DNA from: Granulicella sapmiensis
GTDB lineage: Bacteria > Acidobacteriota > Terriglobia > Terriglobales > Acidobacteriaceae
Assembly (NCBI GenBank): GCA_026225395.1
Contig: JAMFSR010000026.1
Location: 186,001 to 250,000 of the forward strand
DNA: 64,000 bases
Direction: 5' to 3'
Part shown: positions 46,316-55,618 of the stretch, piece after piece
Layout: the number at the start of each line of letters is the position of its first letter
How positions within the stretch are numbered: position 1 is the stretch's first letter
Position numbers and translations under genes: made by a program
Notes under the pieces: model-generated
Databases searched by the model: none
The model's input: the letters and a program-made list of their open reading frames with translations, nothing else
What the model was told of the DNA's origin: nothing

Positions 46316-48217
46316 ATGATGAAACGTATGAAGACGATAGCCGCGGTCCTGATGTCCGCAGCTCTGCTCGCCGCTCAGTTCCCAATCCAGGCGCAGACCG
46401 AAACTACTCCTCCTGCCAAGACGCACAAGAAGAAGGTCGAAAAGAAGAAGGTAGAAACCGAAACCGAGATTCAGCTCCGCGAAATGCGCGAGAAGATGGC
46501 CGCGCAGCAGGCTCAGATCGACGCCCTGCAGTCGCAATTAGGTTCCAAGGGTCAGCAGACTGTCGCCGCCCAGCAGGCAGCTGCCGATGCTCAAACCCAG
46601 GCCGCCACTGCAACCGCCGCTGCCGCACAGGCCAGCGCCGCCGCTGCTGCTACCGACACCAAGGTTGACACGTTGTCCACCACCGTCACCGACCTCAAGT
46701 CCACCGACGCCGGCCTCACGGAAACTGTCGTCTCCAACCAGGCTAAGGTCGAAGACGAGATCAACTCTCCCACCACCATCCACTACAAGGGCATCACCAT
46801 CACACCGGTCGCCTTCTTCGCGGCGGAAGGCGTGTGGCGCCAGCACTCGGTCAACTCCGACATCAACACCCCCTTCAACAGCATCCCGTTCCCCAGCGCG
46901 GCCCAGGGCCACGTCAGCGAGCTGAACTTCACCGGCCGCCAGAGCCGTATCGGCGGCCTTTTCGAGGGAAACGCGGGCAGCTACAAGCTCTCCGGCTACT
47001 TCGAGGGTGACTTCCTCGGCACCGGCACCTCCTCCAACAACAACCAGTCCAACAGCTACGTCTTCCGCCAGCGCCAGATCTGGGGTAAGGCTGAGACGGT
47101 CGGCGGCTTCGCCATCACGGGCGGTCAAATGTGGTCGCTCGTTACCGAAGACGGTAAGAGCACCGACGCCCGCACCGAGAAGCTTCCCAACACCATCGAC
47201 TCGCAGTACATGGTCGGCTTCTCCTGGGAGCGTCAGCCCGGCTTCCGCCTCCAGCAGCGCTGGGGCAATGTAAACACCGGTGCCTTTACCGCGGCACTGT
47301 CCGTCGAGCAAGCCCAGATCACCAGCTTCACCGCCAACGGTTCAGCTGTCCCGGTCGACTACTTCTTCGCTGGCGGCGGCACCAACGGCGGTCTCTACAA
47401 CGCCGCAGGCAACAGCACGGGCACGGGCTTCGTAACCACCTACGCGAACAACGTCGCTCCCGACATCATCGTCAAGGGCGCTCTCGATCTGCCCAAGGCC
47501 CACTTCGAACTCGGCGGTCTCGCTCGCTTCATGCGCGACTTCTACTACCCGATCCTTTCCACCGCCGGAACCGCTGCTGCGGAAACCTACACCTACTCCA
47601 CCACGCAGCTCAGCAATACCAAGGCTGCCGGCGGTATCTTCGGCAGCGCTCGCGTCTCGCCCGCCAAGTTCCTCGACGTCGCCGTCCAGGCGATGGCAGG
47701 GCAGGGCGTCGGTCGCTACGGCTCCTCGCAGCTTGCTGACGCAACCCTCCGCCCCGACGAAACGCTTGAGCCCATCCGCAACTACCACGGCATGCTCAGC
47801 ATTGAAACCCACCCCGCTCCCAAGCTTGATGTCTTCGCCTACTACGGTGGCGAGTACGCGCAGCGCACGGTCTACACCACCGCACTCGGTGCTCTCATCG
47901 GCTACGGTCCCGCTAACACCAGCGATGCGGGTTGCTACAACATCCCCGCTGCCAACTCGACCACTCTTGGTGCGGGTACAGGTGGAACGGCCGGTGCTAC
48001 CGCCTGCGGCTCTCCCACGCGTTACATTCAGGAAGCCATGGGTGGTTTCACCTACCGCCTTGTCAGCAGCCCCAAGTACGGTCGCCTACAGTACCAGGCT
48101 ACCTACAGCTACATCCAGCGTAACCTCTGGTCAGGCGTAGGGAGCGCGACCACCCCCGCTGGCCCGCGTGCTACCGAGCCCATGATTCACGTCAGCATGC
48201 GTTACTACATCCCCTAA
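46316..48217 (+). CDS. Outer-membrane porin with N-terminal coiled coil (phosphate-regulated)
   Basis: A 633-residue exported protein. Signal peptide (hydrophobic core IAAVLMSAALLAA, cleavage near IQAQ), a lysine-rich patch, then a long heptad-rich and Ala/Gln-rich stretch (about 50-150: EIQLREMREKMAAQQAQIDAL, then alanine runs), followed by a beta-barrel-like domain with alternating pattern and many Gly/Asn/Thr. A trimeric porin with a periplasmic coiled coil is the likely form. PHO-box-like repeats upstream and pst genes downstream suggest it admits phosphate. ATG 46319 or 46328 could also be the start. Confidence 0.85.
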   Translation: MMKRMKTIAAVLMSAALLAAQFPIQAQTETTPPAKTHKKKVEKKKVETETEIQLREMREKMAAQQAQIDALQSQLGSKGQQTVAAQQAAADAQTQAATATAAAAQASAAAAATDTKVDTLSTTVTDLKSTDAGLTETVVSNQAKVEDEINSPTTIHYKGITITPVAFFAAEGVWRQHSVNSDINTPFNSIPFPSAAQGHVSELNFTGRQSRIGGLFEGNAGSYKLSGYFEGDFLGTGTSSNNNQSNSYVFRQRQIWGKAETVGGFAITGGQMWSLVTEDGKSTDARTEKLPNTIDSQYMVGFSWERQPGFRLQQRWGNVNTGAFTAALSVEQAQITSFTANGSAVPVDYFFAGGGTNGGLYNAAGNSTGTGFVTTYANNVAPDIIVKGALDLPKAHFELGGLARFMRDFYYPILSTAGTAAAETYTYSTTQLSNTKAAGGIFGSARVSPAKFLDVAVQAMAGQGVGRYGSSQLADATLRPDETLEPIRNYHGMLSIETHPAPKLDVFAYYGGEYAQRTVYTTALGALIGYGPANTSDAGCYNIPAANSTTLGAGTGGTAGATACGSPTRYIQEAMGGFTYRLVSSPKYGRLQYQATYSYIQRNLWSGVGSATTPAGPRATEPMIHVSMRYYIP

Positions 48218-48223
48218 ACCTTT

Positions 48224-48254
48224 CGCCCGGCAGGCCCAACTCGCCTGCCGGGCG
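48224..48254 (+). terminator. Hairpin between the porin and pstS
   Basis: A 12-bp perfect stem (48224-48235 with 48243-48254), loop CCAACTC. The tract after it (TTAGCGTCTT) has few T residues, so it may attenuate or protect RNA rather than fully terminate. Confidence 0.65.
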
Positions 48255-48339
48255 TTAGCGTCTTAAAGAATAGGCAACTCCTGTAAAGAAGAAAGATCGG
48301 CTACCCTCGTAAAGCAAGCCGTTGATCCTGGAGGATCGA

Positions 48340-49347
48340 ATGAAGCTCAAAATTGCAACACTCGCCATTACGGCATCTCTCACGCTCGCCGCTGGAGCCC
48401 AGAAGCTCACCGGCGCCGGCGCCACTTTCCCTAACCCCATCTACTCGCGCTGGTTCACCGAGTACAGCCAGCAGCACCCCGGCGTCCAGATCAACTACCA
48501 GTCGGTAGGCTCAGGCGCGGGCATCCGCCAGGTTTCCACCAAGATTGTCGACTTCGGCGCCGCCGACGTACCCATGACCGACCAGCAGCTCGGCGAGTCG
48601 CAGGTCAAGCTCTTCCACATCCCGACGGTCCTCGGCGCAGTCGTTCCGGTTTACAACATCCCCGGCGTTGGCTCGGACCTCAAGTTCTCTCCTGACGTCA
48701 TCGCCGACATCTACCTCGGCAAGATCAATAACTGGCACGATCCCCGCATCGTCAAGGACAACCCCGGCGTCAACCTTCCCGACCACAGCATCCTTCCCGT
48801 CTACCGTTCGGAAGGCTCCGGCACCACCTTTATCTTCACCGACTATCTCTCCAAGGTCAGCCCGGACTTCCTCGCCAGGATCGGTCGCGCCGCGTCCGTC
48901 CGCTGGCCTCTCGGCATCGGCCAGAAGGGAAATGAAGGCGTCGCCGGCATGATCCGCAACAGCCCCTACACCTTCGGCTACGTTGAGCTTATCTATGCCG
49001 TGCAGAACAAGATGTCCTACGGCATGGTCAAAAACCACGATGGCCAGTGGATCAAGGCCTCCACCGACGGTGTCACCGCAGCCGCGGCTTCCGCCTCCAA
49101 GAACATGCCCGCCGACTACCGCGTCTCCATCACCAACGCCCCCGGCGCAACCTCCTACCCCATCTCGTCCTTCACTTGGCTGCTCATCCCCATCCAGTCC
49201 GCCGACCCCGCCAAGGGCAAGGTGCTGGTCGATTTCCTCCACTGGATGCTCGAGCATGGCGAAGCCGAAGCCGCGCCTATGACCTACGCTCCGCTCCCCA
49301 AGCCGGTCGCTGATCGCGTCCTTCAGACCATCAAGCAAATCCACTAA
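48340..49347 (+). CDS. pstS: Phosphate ABC transporter, periplasmic binding protein
   Basis: A 335-residue phosphate-binding protein. Signal peptide MKLKIATLAITASLTLAAGA, then LTGAGATFPNPIYSRW, VGSGAGIRQV, FGAADVPM, YRSEGSGTTFIFTDYL (phosphate-binding Ser/Thr/Arg residues) and GNEGVAGMI. Start ATG 48340 has GGAGG upstream. A weak CTGTAAA lies about 65 bases before it. Strong terminator after the gene, then pstC with its own box. Confidence 0.95.
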   Translation: MKLKIATLAITASLTLAAGAQKLTGAGATFPNPIYSRWFTEYSQQHPGVQINYQSVGSGAGIRQVSTKIVDFGAADVPMTDQQLGESQVKLFHIPTVLGAVVPVYNIPGVGSDLKFSPDVIADIYLGKINNWHDPRIVKDNPGVNLPDHSILPVYRSEGSGTTFIFTDYLSKVSPDFLARIGRAASVRWPLGIGQKGNEGVAGMIRNSPYTFGYVELIYAVQNKMSYGMVKNHDGQWIKASTDGVTAAAASASKNMPADYRVSITNAPGATSYPISSFTWLLIPIQSADPAKGKVLVDFLHWMLEHGEAEAAPMTYAPLPKPVADRVLQTIKQIH

Positions 49348-49356
49348 AACCCACCG

Positions 49357-49391
49357 AAAAGGAGGCCCGCGCAGCACTTGGGCCTCCTTTT
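49357..49391 (+). terminator. Terminator after pstS
   Basis: A 12-bp stem (49357-49368 with 49380-49391) AAAAGGAGGCCC/GGGCCTCCTTTT with T5 at its end. It should keep pstS at higher expression than pstCAB. Confidence 0.9.
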
Positions 49392-49419
49392 TCGCTCTAT
49401 CGACCTGAAAGCCCCTCTC

Positions 49420-49448
49420 GATTCACAGTCCTTTCACATCTCTTTAAT
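49420..49448 (+). promoter_or_regulatory. PHO-box-like array and promoter upstream of pstC
   Basis: GATTCAC (49420), CTTTCAC (49431) and CTTTAAT (49442) at exact 11-base steps. TATTGA at 49462-49467 lies about 13 bases after the last unit, the geometry expected for a PhoB-activated -10 box. Confidence 0.65.
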
Positions 49449-49489
49449 AAACTGGGAACTGTATTGAACCACCCAGAAAGCTCACAAGC

Positions 49490-50536
49490 ATGATGCAGCC
49501 AGGTCTCGACAAGCTCCCGGAGATAACAGTTCCAGTCGAGCCTCAGCCCTCGGCCGCTGACGCCGCACCCTCAGCCGCACCCTCCGCCATCCGCCTCTTC
49601 CTGCAGCAGCGCAGCGCCGGCCGCTGGGCCGACGGCGCCTTCCGCGGCCTGATGATGCTCTGCGCGTTCAGCATCTTCGCCATCGTCGCGCTGATCGTCT
49701 TCGTCCTCGTCAAGAACTCCCAGCTCTCCATCCACGCCTTTGGCTTCAAATTCTTCAAAGGCACCTCGTGGGACCCAGTCTCGGGCGACTTCGGCGCTTT
49801 GCCCTTCATCTACGGCACCGTCGTCTCGTCACTCCTCGCCGTAGCCATCGCCGTTCCGCTCTCGCTCTGCGTGGCCATCTTCCTGCTGGATATCTGCCCG
49901 CGCCCGCTGCGTTCGCCCATCGCGTTCCTCACCGAGCTCCTCGCCGCCATCCCAAGCGTCGTCTACGGCCTCTGGGCCGTCTTCATCCTCGTCCCCATCA
50001 TGCGCGACAACGTCGGTCCCATCCTCGAAAAGTACCTCGGCTGGACCGGCTTCTTCGTCGAGCCCAACTTCGGCGTTGGCATGCTCACCGCCGGCGTCAT
50101 CCTGGCCATCATGATCTTCCCGATCATCTCTTCCATCAGCCGCGACGTCATGAAGGCCGTCCCCATCGCGCAGCGTGAAGCAGCTCTAGCGCTCGGCGCC
50201 ACGCGTTGGGAGATGCTCCGCATGTCGGTCCTCCGCAACTCGCGCCTCGGCATCGTCGGGGCCATCATCCTCGGCCTCGGCCGCGCACTCGGCGAAACCA
50301 TGGCCGTCACCATGGTCATCGGCAACCACCCCGACATCCTCAAGAACCTCTTCGCCCCCGGCTACACACTCGCCAGCGTCATCGCCAACGAGTTCTCGGA
50401 GGCCTCCGGCGACCTCTACCTCAGCGCGCTGATCGAAATCGGCCTCGCCCTCTTCCTCGTCACCATCGTCGTCAACGCCATCGCCCGCCTGCTCGTCTGG
50501 GCCGTGACGCGTGGTGAGTCAGCAGGCCACGCATGA
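49490..50536 (+). CDS. pstC: Phosphate ABC transporter permease PstC
   Basis: A 348-residue inner-membrane permease with six or so helices, a Pro/Ala-rich N-terminal extension, and PstC motifs [42 protein letters not shown] and the ABC-contact loop [16 protein letters not shown]. Forms the channel with PstA. ATG 49490 is followed by a second Met; no strong Shine-Dalgarno. Its stop overlaps pstA by 4 bases. Confidence 0.95.
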   Translation: MMQPGLDKLPEITVPVEPQPSAADAAPSAAPSAIRLFLQQRSAGRWADGAFRGLMMLCAFSIFAIVALIVFVLVKNSQLSIHAFGFKFFKGTSWDPVSGDFGALPFIYGTVVSSLLAVAIAVPLSLCVAIFLLDICPRPLRSPIAFLTELLAAIPSVVYGLWAVFILVPIMRDNVGPILEKYLGWTGFFVEPNFGVGMLTAGVILAIMIFPIISSISRDVMKAVPIAQREAALALGATRWEMLRMSVLRNSRLGIVGAIILGLGRALGETMAVTMVIGNHPDILKNLFAPGYTLASVIANEFSEASGDLYLSALIEIGLALFLVTIVVNAIARLLVWAVTRGESAGHA

Positions 50537-51423
50537 GCGGCACACGCACCACGCGCACCGCCAACATGAACCGCCTACACGAGCTTCGCCGCTCCGCGGT
50601 CAACCACTTCGTCACGGGCCTCGCCGTCTTCAGCACCGTGCTCGTGCTGGTCCCGCTGGTCGCCATCGTTGGCTACCTCCTCTACAAAGGCGCCAGCTCG
50701 CTCAACCTCGCATTCTTCATCCACGTACCCGCTCCGGTCGGCGAACCCGGCGGCGGCATGGCAAACGCCATCATGGGCTCGGCCGTCATCCTCGCCCTCG
50801 CCAGTTCCATCGGAATCCCTATCGGCATCGCCGCCGGCGTCTATCTCGCCGAGTACGGACGTGGCCGCCACCTCGGCAACCTTGTCCGCTTCACCGCGGA
50901 CGTCCTCAACGGCGTCCCCTCCATCGTCATGGGCATAGCCGCCTACTCGCTCATCGTCGCCAAGCAGCACCACTTCTCCGGCTTTGCCGGCGGCGTAGCC
51001 CTCGCGATCATGATGGTCCCCACCATCACCCGCACCACCGAAGAGATGCTCGCCACGGTCCCGCACGCTATCCGCGAAGCTGCCCTCGGCCTCGGCATTC
51101 CCAAGTGGCGCACCGTCCTTTCGATCAGCCTCCGCACCGCCTCACCGGGCATCATCACCGGCTGCATGCTGGCCTTCGCCCGCGTCGCCGGAGAAACCGC
51201 ACCGCTGCTCTTCACCGCCTTTGGCAACCAGTTCACAAGTTTCGACATGACCCAGCCTATTGCTGCACTTCCTCTCCAGATCTACGTGTACGCCGTCAGC
51301 CCCTACGACGAATGGCACCGCCTCGCCTGGGCCGGCGCCCTCGTCCTCATCGCCATGATCATGGGCGCCGTTACTCTCGTCCGCATCTTCTCCAACCGCG
51401 GCGCGCTCCAGGGAGGCCACTAA
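50533..51423 (+). CDS. pstA: Phosphate ABC transporter permease PstA
   Basis: A 296-residue permease partner of PstC. Motifs [47 protein letters not shown], the ABC loop [16 protein letters not shown] and [15 protein letters not shown]. Starts in the pstC stop (ATGA) and ends in the pstB start (TAATG). Confidence 0.95.
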   Translation: MSGTRTTRTANMNRLHELRRSAVNHFVTGLAVFSTVLVLVPLVAIVGYLLYKGASSLNLAFFIHVPAPVGEPGGGMANAIMGSAVILALASSIGIPIGIAAGVYLAEYGRGRHLGNLVRFTADVLNGVPSIVMGIAAYSLIVAKQHHFSGFAGGVALAIMMVPTITRTTEEMLATVPHAIREAALGLGIPKWRTVLSISLRTASPGIITGCMLAFARVAGETAPLLFTAFGNQFTSFDMTQPIAALPLQIYVYAVSPYDEWHRLAWAGALVLIAMIMGAVTLVRIFSNRGALQGGH

Positions 51424-52181
51424 TGGGCGTCGACATCCGCGTAGAAAACCTCAACGCCTGGTACGGCAACACGCACACCCTGCAGGACATCAACCTGCAC
51501 ATCCCTTCCAACCAGGCCACGGCCCTCATCGGCCCCTCCGGTTGCGGCAAATCCACCTTCGTCCGCTGCCTCAACCGCATGCACGAGACCAACCCCATCG
51601 CCCGCGCCGAAGGCACCGTCCTCATGGGTGGTCTCGACATCTACAAGGACGCCTCGCCGGTCGAAATCCGCCGCCGCGTCGGCATGGTCTTCCAGCGCCC
51701 CAACCCGTTCCCGACCATGTCCATCTACGACAACGTCGCCAGCGGCCTCAAACTCAACGGCTTCCGCAACAAGCGCATGCTCGATGAAGTCGTCGAGCGC
51801 TCGCTCAAACAGGCCGCCCTCTGGGAAGAAGTGAAAGACGATCTCCGCAAGAAATCCGGGGCCAGCATCTCCGGCGGCCAGCAGCAGCGCCTCTGCATCG
51901 CCCGAGCCCTTGCCGTCGACCCCGAAGTCCTGCTCATGGACGAACCCGCCAGCGCGCTCGACCCCGTCTCTACGGCCAAGATCGAAGACCTCATCTTCCA
52001 GCTCAAGAGCCAGTACACCATCGTCATCGTCACGCACAACATGCAGCAGGCCGCCCGCGTCGCCGCCAACACCGGCTTCTTCCTCAACGGAAAACTTGTC
52101 GAGTTTGATGCGACGACCAAGATATTCACAACGCCATCCGACAAACGGACGGAAGATTACATCACGGGGAGGTTTGGCTGA
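51423..52181 (+). CDS. pstB: Phosphate ABC transporter ATPase PstB
   Basis: A 252-residue ATPase: Walker [11 protein letters not shown], signature [16 protein letters not shown], Walker [13 protein letters not shown] and [11 protein letters not shown] (H-loop). [12 protein letters not shown] is characteristic of PstB. The frame is open far upstream through pstA in another frame, but ATG 51423, overlapping the pstA stop, gives the usual PstB length. Confidence 0.96.
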   Translation: MGVDIRVENLNAWYGNTHTLQDINLHIPSNQATALIGPSGCGKSTFVRCLNRMHETNPIARAEGTVLMGGLDIYKDASPVEIRRRVGMVFQRPNPFPTMSIYDNVASGLKLNGFRNKRMLDEVVERSLKQAALWEEVKDDLRKKSGASISGGQQQRLCIARALAVDPEVLLMDEPASALDPVSTAKIEDLIFQLKSQYTIVIVTHNMQQAARVAANTGFFLNGKLVEFDATTKIFTTPSDKRTEDYITGRFG

Positions 52182-52855
52182 TGCGTATTAAATTCCAGCA
52201 GAATCTCGATGAACTCAAAGAGCGGCTCCTGATCATGGCCGGTCTCGTCGAGCAGGCAATCCAGCGCGCCATCGAAAGCTACACCGCACGCGACCTCTCG
52301 CTCTGCGACCTCGTCCTCCGCTCCGAACCCGCCATCAACCGCATGGAGCGCGAAATCGACCAGGCCGCGCTCGATCTCCTCGCCATGGAGCAGCCCATGG
52401 CCGTCGACCTGCGCTTCATCATCGCCGTCATCCGCATCAACTCCGACCTCGAGCGCGTCGGCGACCAGGCCGTCTCCATCGCCAGCCGCATCCAGGAGAT
52501 GGGCGCCTTCGCCAACATCGATCTTCCCGTCGATATCCCCAAGCTCGCCTCGCTCGCCGCCGCCATGGTCCGCAAAGCCCTGCAAGCCTTCATCGAAGGC
52601 GACGCCGACCTTGCGCAATCCGTCCTCCTTCTCGACGACCAGGTAGACGAGATGAACGCCGACGCCTTCCGCTCGCTCAGCATGCTCATCACCCAAAAGC
52701 CCGAGATGGCCCCGCAAGCCCTCAACGCCCTCATCATCTCCCGCAACCTCGAGCGCGTCGGCGACCACGCCACCAACATCGCCGAAGACGTCATCTTCTG
52801 GGTCCGCGGCTCGGACGTCCGCCACCAGACCGCAACCCTCCACGAAGCCAGCTAA
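52181..52855 (+). CDS. phoU: Phosphate signalling protein PhoU
   Basis: A 224-residue all-helical protein with two repeated three-helix bundles; the repeats carry RINSDLERVGDQAVSIA and ISRNLERVGDHATNIAEDV, the PhoU metal-binding fingerprints. It represses PhoR signalling when phosphate is plentiful. Starts on the last base of pstB. Last gene of the pho cluster. Confidence 0.95.
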   Translation: MRIKFQQNLDELKERLLIMAGLVEQAIQRAIESYTARDLSLCDLVLRSEPAINRMEREIDQAALDLLAMEQPMAVDLRFIIAVIRINSDLERVGDQAVSIASRIQEMGAFANIDLPVDIPKLASLAAAMVRKALQAFIEGDADLAQSVLLLDDQVDEMNADAFRSLSMLITQKPEMAPQALNALIISRNLERVGDHATNIAEDVIFWVRGSDVRHQTATLHEAS

Positions 52856-52862
52856 ATCCACG

Positions 52863-52936
52863 ACAAAATTGTCATCCTGAGCGCCACCACAAAATTGTCA
52901 TCCTGAGCGAAGTGGGGAGCGTATTTTGCTCCCCAC
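52863..52936. repeat. Tandem/palindromic intergenic repeat
   Basis: A 21-base unit (ACAAAATTGTC through TGAGCG) is present at 52863-52883 and 52889-52909, a 26-base step. The second copy runs into a 9-bp hairpin GTGGGGAGC (52912-52920) / GCTCCCCAC (52928-52936) with loop GTATTTT, then CGCAGTCGAAGGACC. Such GTCATCCTGAGCGAAG elements look like dispersed non-autonomous repeats of this phylum; that is from memory and unverified here. Confidence 0.7.
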
Positions 52937-53074
52937 GCAGTCGAAGGACCTGCTGTCCGCCTGACTCGCCTCAGACTTACGGGGTTCTCGACCCCTCCAC
53001 CTCGTACAGCGAACATCCCACCACAAATATCCAGAAACCCATCGCTTATACTTCCTTAACGGGAGGTTGCATCG

Positions 53075-54154
53075 ATGGTTTCCGAGCCCATGTACGACCC
53101 GGCCCGCACCTATCAGGACAACTTCGACAACGGCCCCTTCGGCCTCTTCGCCTCACCCGACGTCCTCACGCAGACCGGCGATCCCCAATCCACCTTCCTC
53201 GGCCACCCGGTCTATCTGCCCTTCGGCATCCCCGCCGGCCCACTGCTCAACGGAAACTTCGTAAAAGCCGCGCTGGACAAGGGCTACGACATCCCCGTCT
53301 ACAAGACGGTCCGCACCCACCGCTACCCCTGCCACGCTTGGCCCAACGTCCTCGCGGTCAAAGTAGACGGCGACCTAACCACCGCCAACAACCACCTCAC
53401 CACCGCTCCCGGTTATAGCCAGCCGCTCTCCATCACCAACTCCTTCGGCGTCCCCAGCTTCGACCCCGACTTCTGGCAGCCCGATCTCGCCTCCGCCGTC
53501 GCGCACACGCACAAAGGCCAGGTCGTCGTCGCCAGCTTCCAAGGCACGCTCAACGAGCACGGCAGTGCCGCCGACTACATCGCCGACTTCGCTCTCGGCG
53601 CCCGCCTCCTCAAGGAAACCGGCGTCAAGATCCTCGAAGTCAATCTCAGCTGTCCCAACGAAGGCACCGCCAACCTCCTCTGCTTCGATACCGTCCGCTC
53701 CCGCGAAGTCGTCGACGCCATCAAGAACGAAGTCGGCGACCTCCCGCTCATCATCAAGTGCGCGTACTTCGCCGACGACGCCAAACTCAAGCAACTCATC
53801 CAATCCGTCGGCCCGTACATCCAGGGCATCAGCTCCATCAACACCATCTCCGCCGAAGTCCGCGACGCAGCAGGGAATCAGGCCCTCCCCGGCGAAGGCC
53901 GCCTCTGGAGCGGCGTCTGCGGCGCCAGCATCAAGTGGGCCGGCCTCAACATGGTCGCCCGCCTCGCTCGCCTCCGCGATGAGCTCGACCTCAGCTACAC
54001 CATCACCGGCGTAGGTGGCGCTTCTAACGCGACGGACTATCTCGACTTCCGCTCCGCCGGCGCCGATGCCGTCATGGCCGCCACCTCCGTCATGTGGAAC
54101 CCCGCGCTCGCCTCCGAAATCAAATCCCAGGTCCTCGACGCGGTGGCTCAATGA
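53075..54154 (+). CDS. pyrD: Dihydroorotate dehydrogenase-like protein
   Basis: A 359-residue FMN TIM-barrel enzyme. LPFGIPAGPLLNGNFVKAALDKGYD, the catalytic-cysteine segment EVNLSCPNEG, IIKCAYFADD, a GEGRLWSGVCGASIKWAGL stretch and TITGVGGASNATDYLDFRSAGADAVMAATS follow class 1 DHODs. It has an unusual N-terminus with YQDNFDNGPFGLF, and no pyrK-like electron-transfer partner is adjacent. As first gene of pyrDEFCB it most likely makes orotate. ATG 53075 has GGGAGG upstream; ATG 53090 is possible. Stop overlaps pyrE by 4 bases. Confidence 0.88.
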   Translation: MVSEPMYDPARTYQDNFDNGPFGLFASPDVLTQTGDPQSTFLGHPVYLPFGIPAGPLLNGNFVKAALDKGYDIPVYKTVRTHRYPCHAWPNVLAVKVDGDLTTANNHLTTAPGYSQPLSITNSFGVPSFDPDFWQPDLASAVAHTHKGQVVVASFQGTLNEHGSAADYIADFALGARLLKETGVKILEVNLSCPNEGTANLLCFDTVRSREVVDAIKNEVGDLPLIIKCAYFADDAKLKQLIQSVGPYIQGISSINTISAEVRDAAGNQALPGEGRLWSGVCGASIKWAGLNMVARLARLRDELDLSYTITGVGGASNATDYLDFRSAGADAVMAATSVMWNPALASEIKSQVLDAVAQ

Positions 54155-54789
54155 GCCGTCACATCGCCGAAGCCCTCATCAGCATCGGCGGCGTTGGCTT
54201 CGCGCCCCACGCGCCCATCACCTTCAAGTCCGGCATCAAGTCGCCCGTCTACTGTGACAACCGCAAGTTCCCGTTCCATCCTCACGCCTGGAGTAAAGTC
54301 ATTCACGGCTTCCAGCAGCTTATCTACGACCAGCACCTCCCAGCCGACGTCATCGCCGGCATCGAAGCCGCCGGCATCCCACACAGCGCGGCGCTCGGTT
54401 TTGCCATGCAGAAGCCTTCCATCTTCGTCCGCAAAGAAGCCAAGGGCCATGGCGCAAAAAAGCGCGTCGAAGGCGGCGAGATTGAAGGCAAGCAGGTCGT
54501 CCTTATCGAGGATCTCGTCAGCACCGGCATGAGCAGCCTCTCTGGCGTAGAAGCGCTACGCGCGGAAGGCAGTCACGTCAGCCACTGCCTCGCCATCATC
54601 AGCTACAACATGCCGGAGGCCGCTTCAGCCTTCGCCGCCGCAAACGTCAAACTCCACGCCCTCACCACCTTCGCCGAAGTACTCGAGTGTGCCCTGCATC
54701 AGGGCACACTCGACCAGGCTGGCGCAAACATCGTACAAGACTGGCTCAACGAACCCCACGGCTGGGCCAAACGCAATGGTTTCGAATAA
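54151..54789 (+). CDS. pyrE: Orotate phosphoribosyltransferase
   Basis: A 212-residue enzyme that joins orotate and PRPP to form OMP. ITFKSGIKSPVYCDNRKF, GIEAAGIPHSAALGF, SIFVRKEAKGHG and the PRPP motif VVLIEDLVSTGMSS fit PyrE. ATG 54151 overlaps the pyrD stop (ATGA), which fixes the start despite an open frame upstream to 54094. Confidence 0.94.
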   Translation: MSRHIAEALISIGGVGFAPHAPITFKSGIKSPVYCDNRKFPFHPHAWSKVIHGFQQLIYDQHLPADVIAGIEAAGIPHSAALGFAMQKPSIFVRKEAKGHGAKKRVEGGEIEGKQVVLIEDLVSTGMSSLSGVEALRAEGSHVSHCLAIISYNMPEAASAFAAANVKLHALTTFAEVLECALHQGTLDQAGANIVQDWLNEPHGWAKRNGFE

Positions 54790-54796
54790 GAGGACA

Positions 54797-55618
54797 ATGA
54801 ATCCTATCCTGCGCAAGTATGAAAATCGGGCAGACGCCATCCAATCGCTGCTTTGCGTAGGCCTGGATCCCGTCCTTCAACAAATTCCCCAACAATTCCA
54901 AAATACTTCCGCTCCATTTTTCGAATTCAATAAGTTCATTATCGAAAAAACAGCGGAATATACTGCGGCCTACAAGCCGAATATCGCGTTCTACGAAGCC
55001 CGCGGCTCACAAGGCCTGCGCGAGCTGGAACAGACCAGCGAATATCTCCGCCAGTACCACCCCTCCATCGTCACCATCTGCGACGCCAAGCGCGGCGACA
55101 ACGCCAACACCAACCAGGGCTACGTCACCGCTATCTTCGATCACCTGAACTTCGACTCAGTCACCCTCCACCCATACTTAGGCAGGGAAGCGCTCGCCCC
55201 GTTCCTCGACCGTCGCGACAAAGCCTGCATCATCCTCTGCCGCACCTCAAACTCTGGCGCCGCGGAAATTCAAGACCTCGAAGTCGAAGGCGCACCCCTC
55301 TGGCAAACCATCGCAGACCGCGTAGCCAACCACTGGGACACCGAAGGCAACTGCATGCTCGTCGTCGGCGCCACCTACCCCGAAGAGATGCGTCAAATCC
55401 GCGCCATCGCGCCCAACACCACCTTCCTCGTCCCCGGCATCGGCGCACAGGGCGGCGATCTCTACGCTGTCCTCGCCGCAGGCCTTGATCAGAACGGCCG
55501 CGGCCTCATGATCAGCAGCTCCCGCGAGATCATCTACGACGCCGACCCCGCAACCTCCGCCCGCAACCTCCGCAACGCCATCAACGCAGCGAAAGAGGCC
55601 ACTCATGCTGCGCATTGA
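54797..55618 (+). CDS. pyrF: Orotidine-5'-phosphate decarboxylase (type 2)
   Basis: A 273-residue OMP decarboxylase that makes UMP. SLLCVGLDP, AAYKPNIAFYE, the active-site DAKRGDNANTNQGY and VPGIGAQGGD mark the longer type 2 family. AGAGGA precedes ATG 54797. Bases 54901-54960 are only about 32% GC, far below the flanks, and hold an inverted repeat (54917-54924 with 54942-54949). Its end overlaps pyrC by 14 bases. Confidence 0.94.
   Translation: MNPILRKYENRADAIQSLLCVGLDPVLQQIPQQFQNTSAPFFEFNKFIIEKTAEYTAAYKPNIAFYEARGSQGLRELEQTSEYLRQYHPSIVTICDAKRGDNANTNQGYVTAIFDHLNFDSVTLHPYLGREALAPFLDRRDKACIILCRTSNSGAAEIQDLEVEGAPLWQTIADRVANHWDTEGNCMLVVGATYPEEMRQIRAIAPNTTFLVPGIGAQGGDLYAVLAAGLDQNGRGLMISSSREIIYDADPATSARNLRNAINAAKEATHAAH
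54917..54949. repeat. Inverted repeat in an AT-rich patch of pyrF
   Basis: TTTTTCGA (54917-54924) and TCGAAAAA (54942-54949) with a 17-base spacer, inside the coding sequence. Confidence 0.5.

Noticed and set aside
48260..48340. A full PHO box upstream of pstS
   Set aside because: Only one CTGTAAA and a CGTAAAG 26 bases apart were found, not the 11-base direct repeats seen before phoB, the porin and pstC.
50511..51420. Long Arg/Pro-rich open frame running through pstA into pstB
   Set aside because: It is a +1/+2 shadow of pstA in high-GC DNA; pstA has full family motifs in the true frame and pstB starts at 51423.
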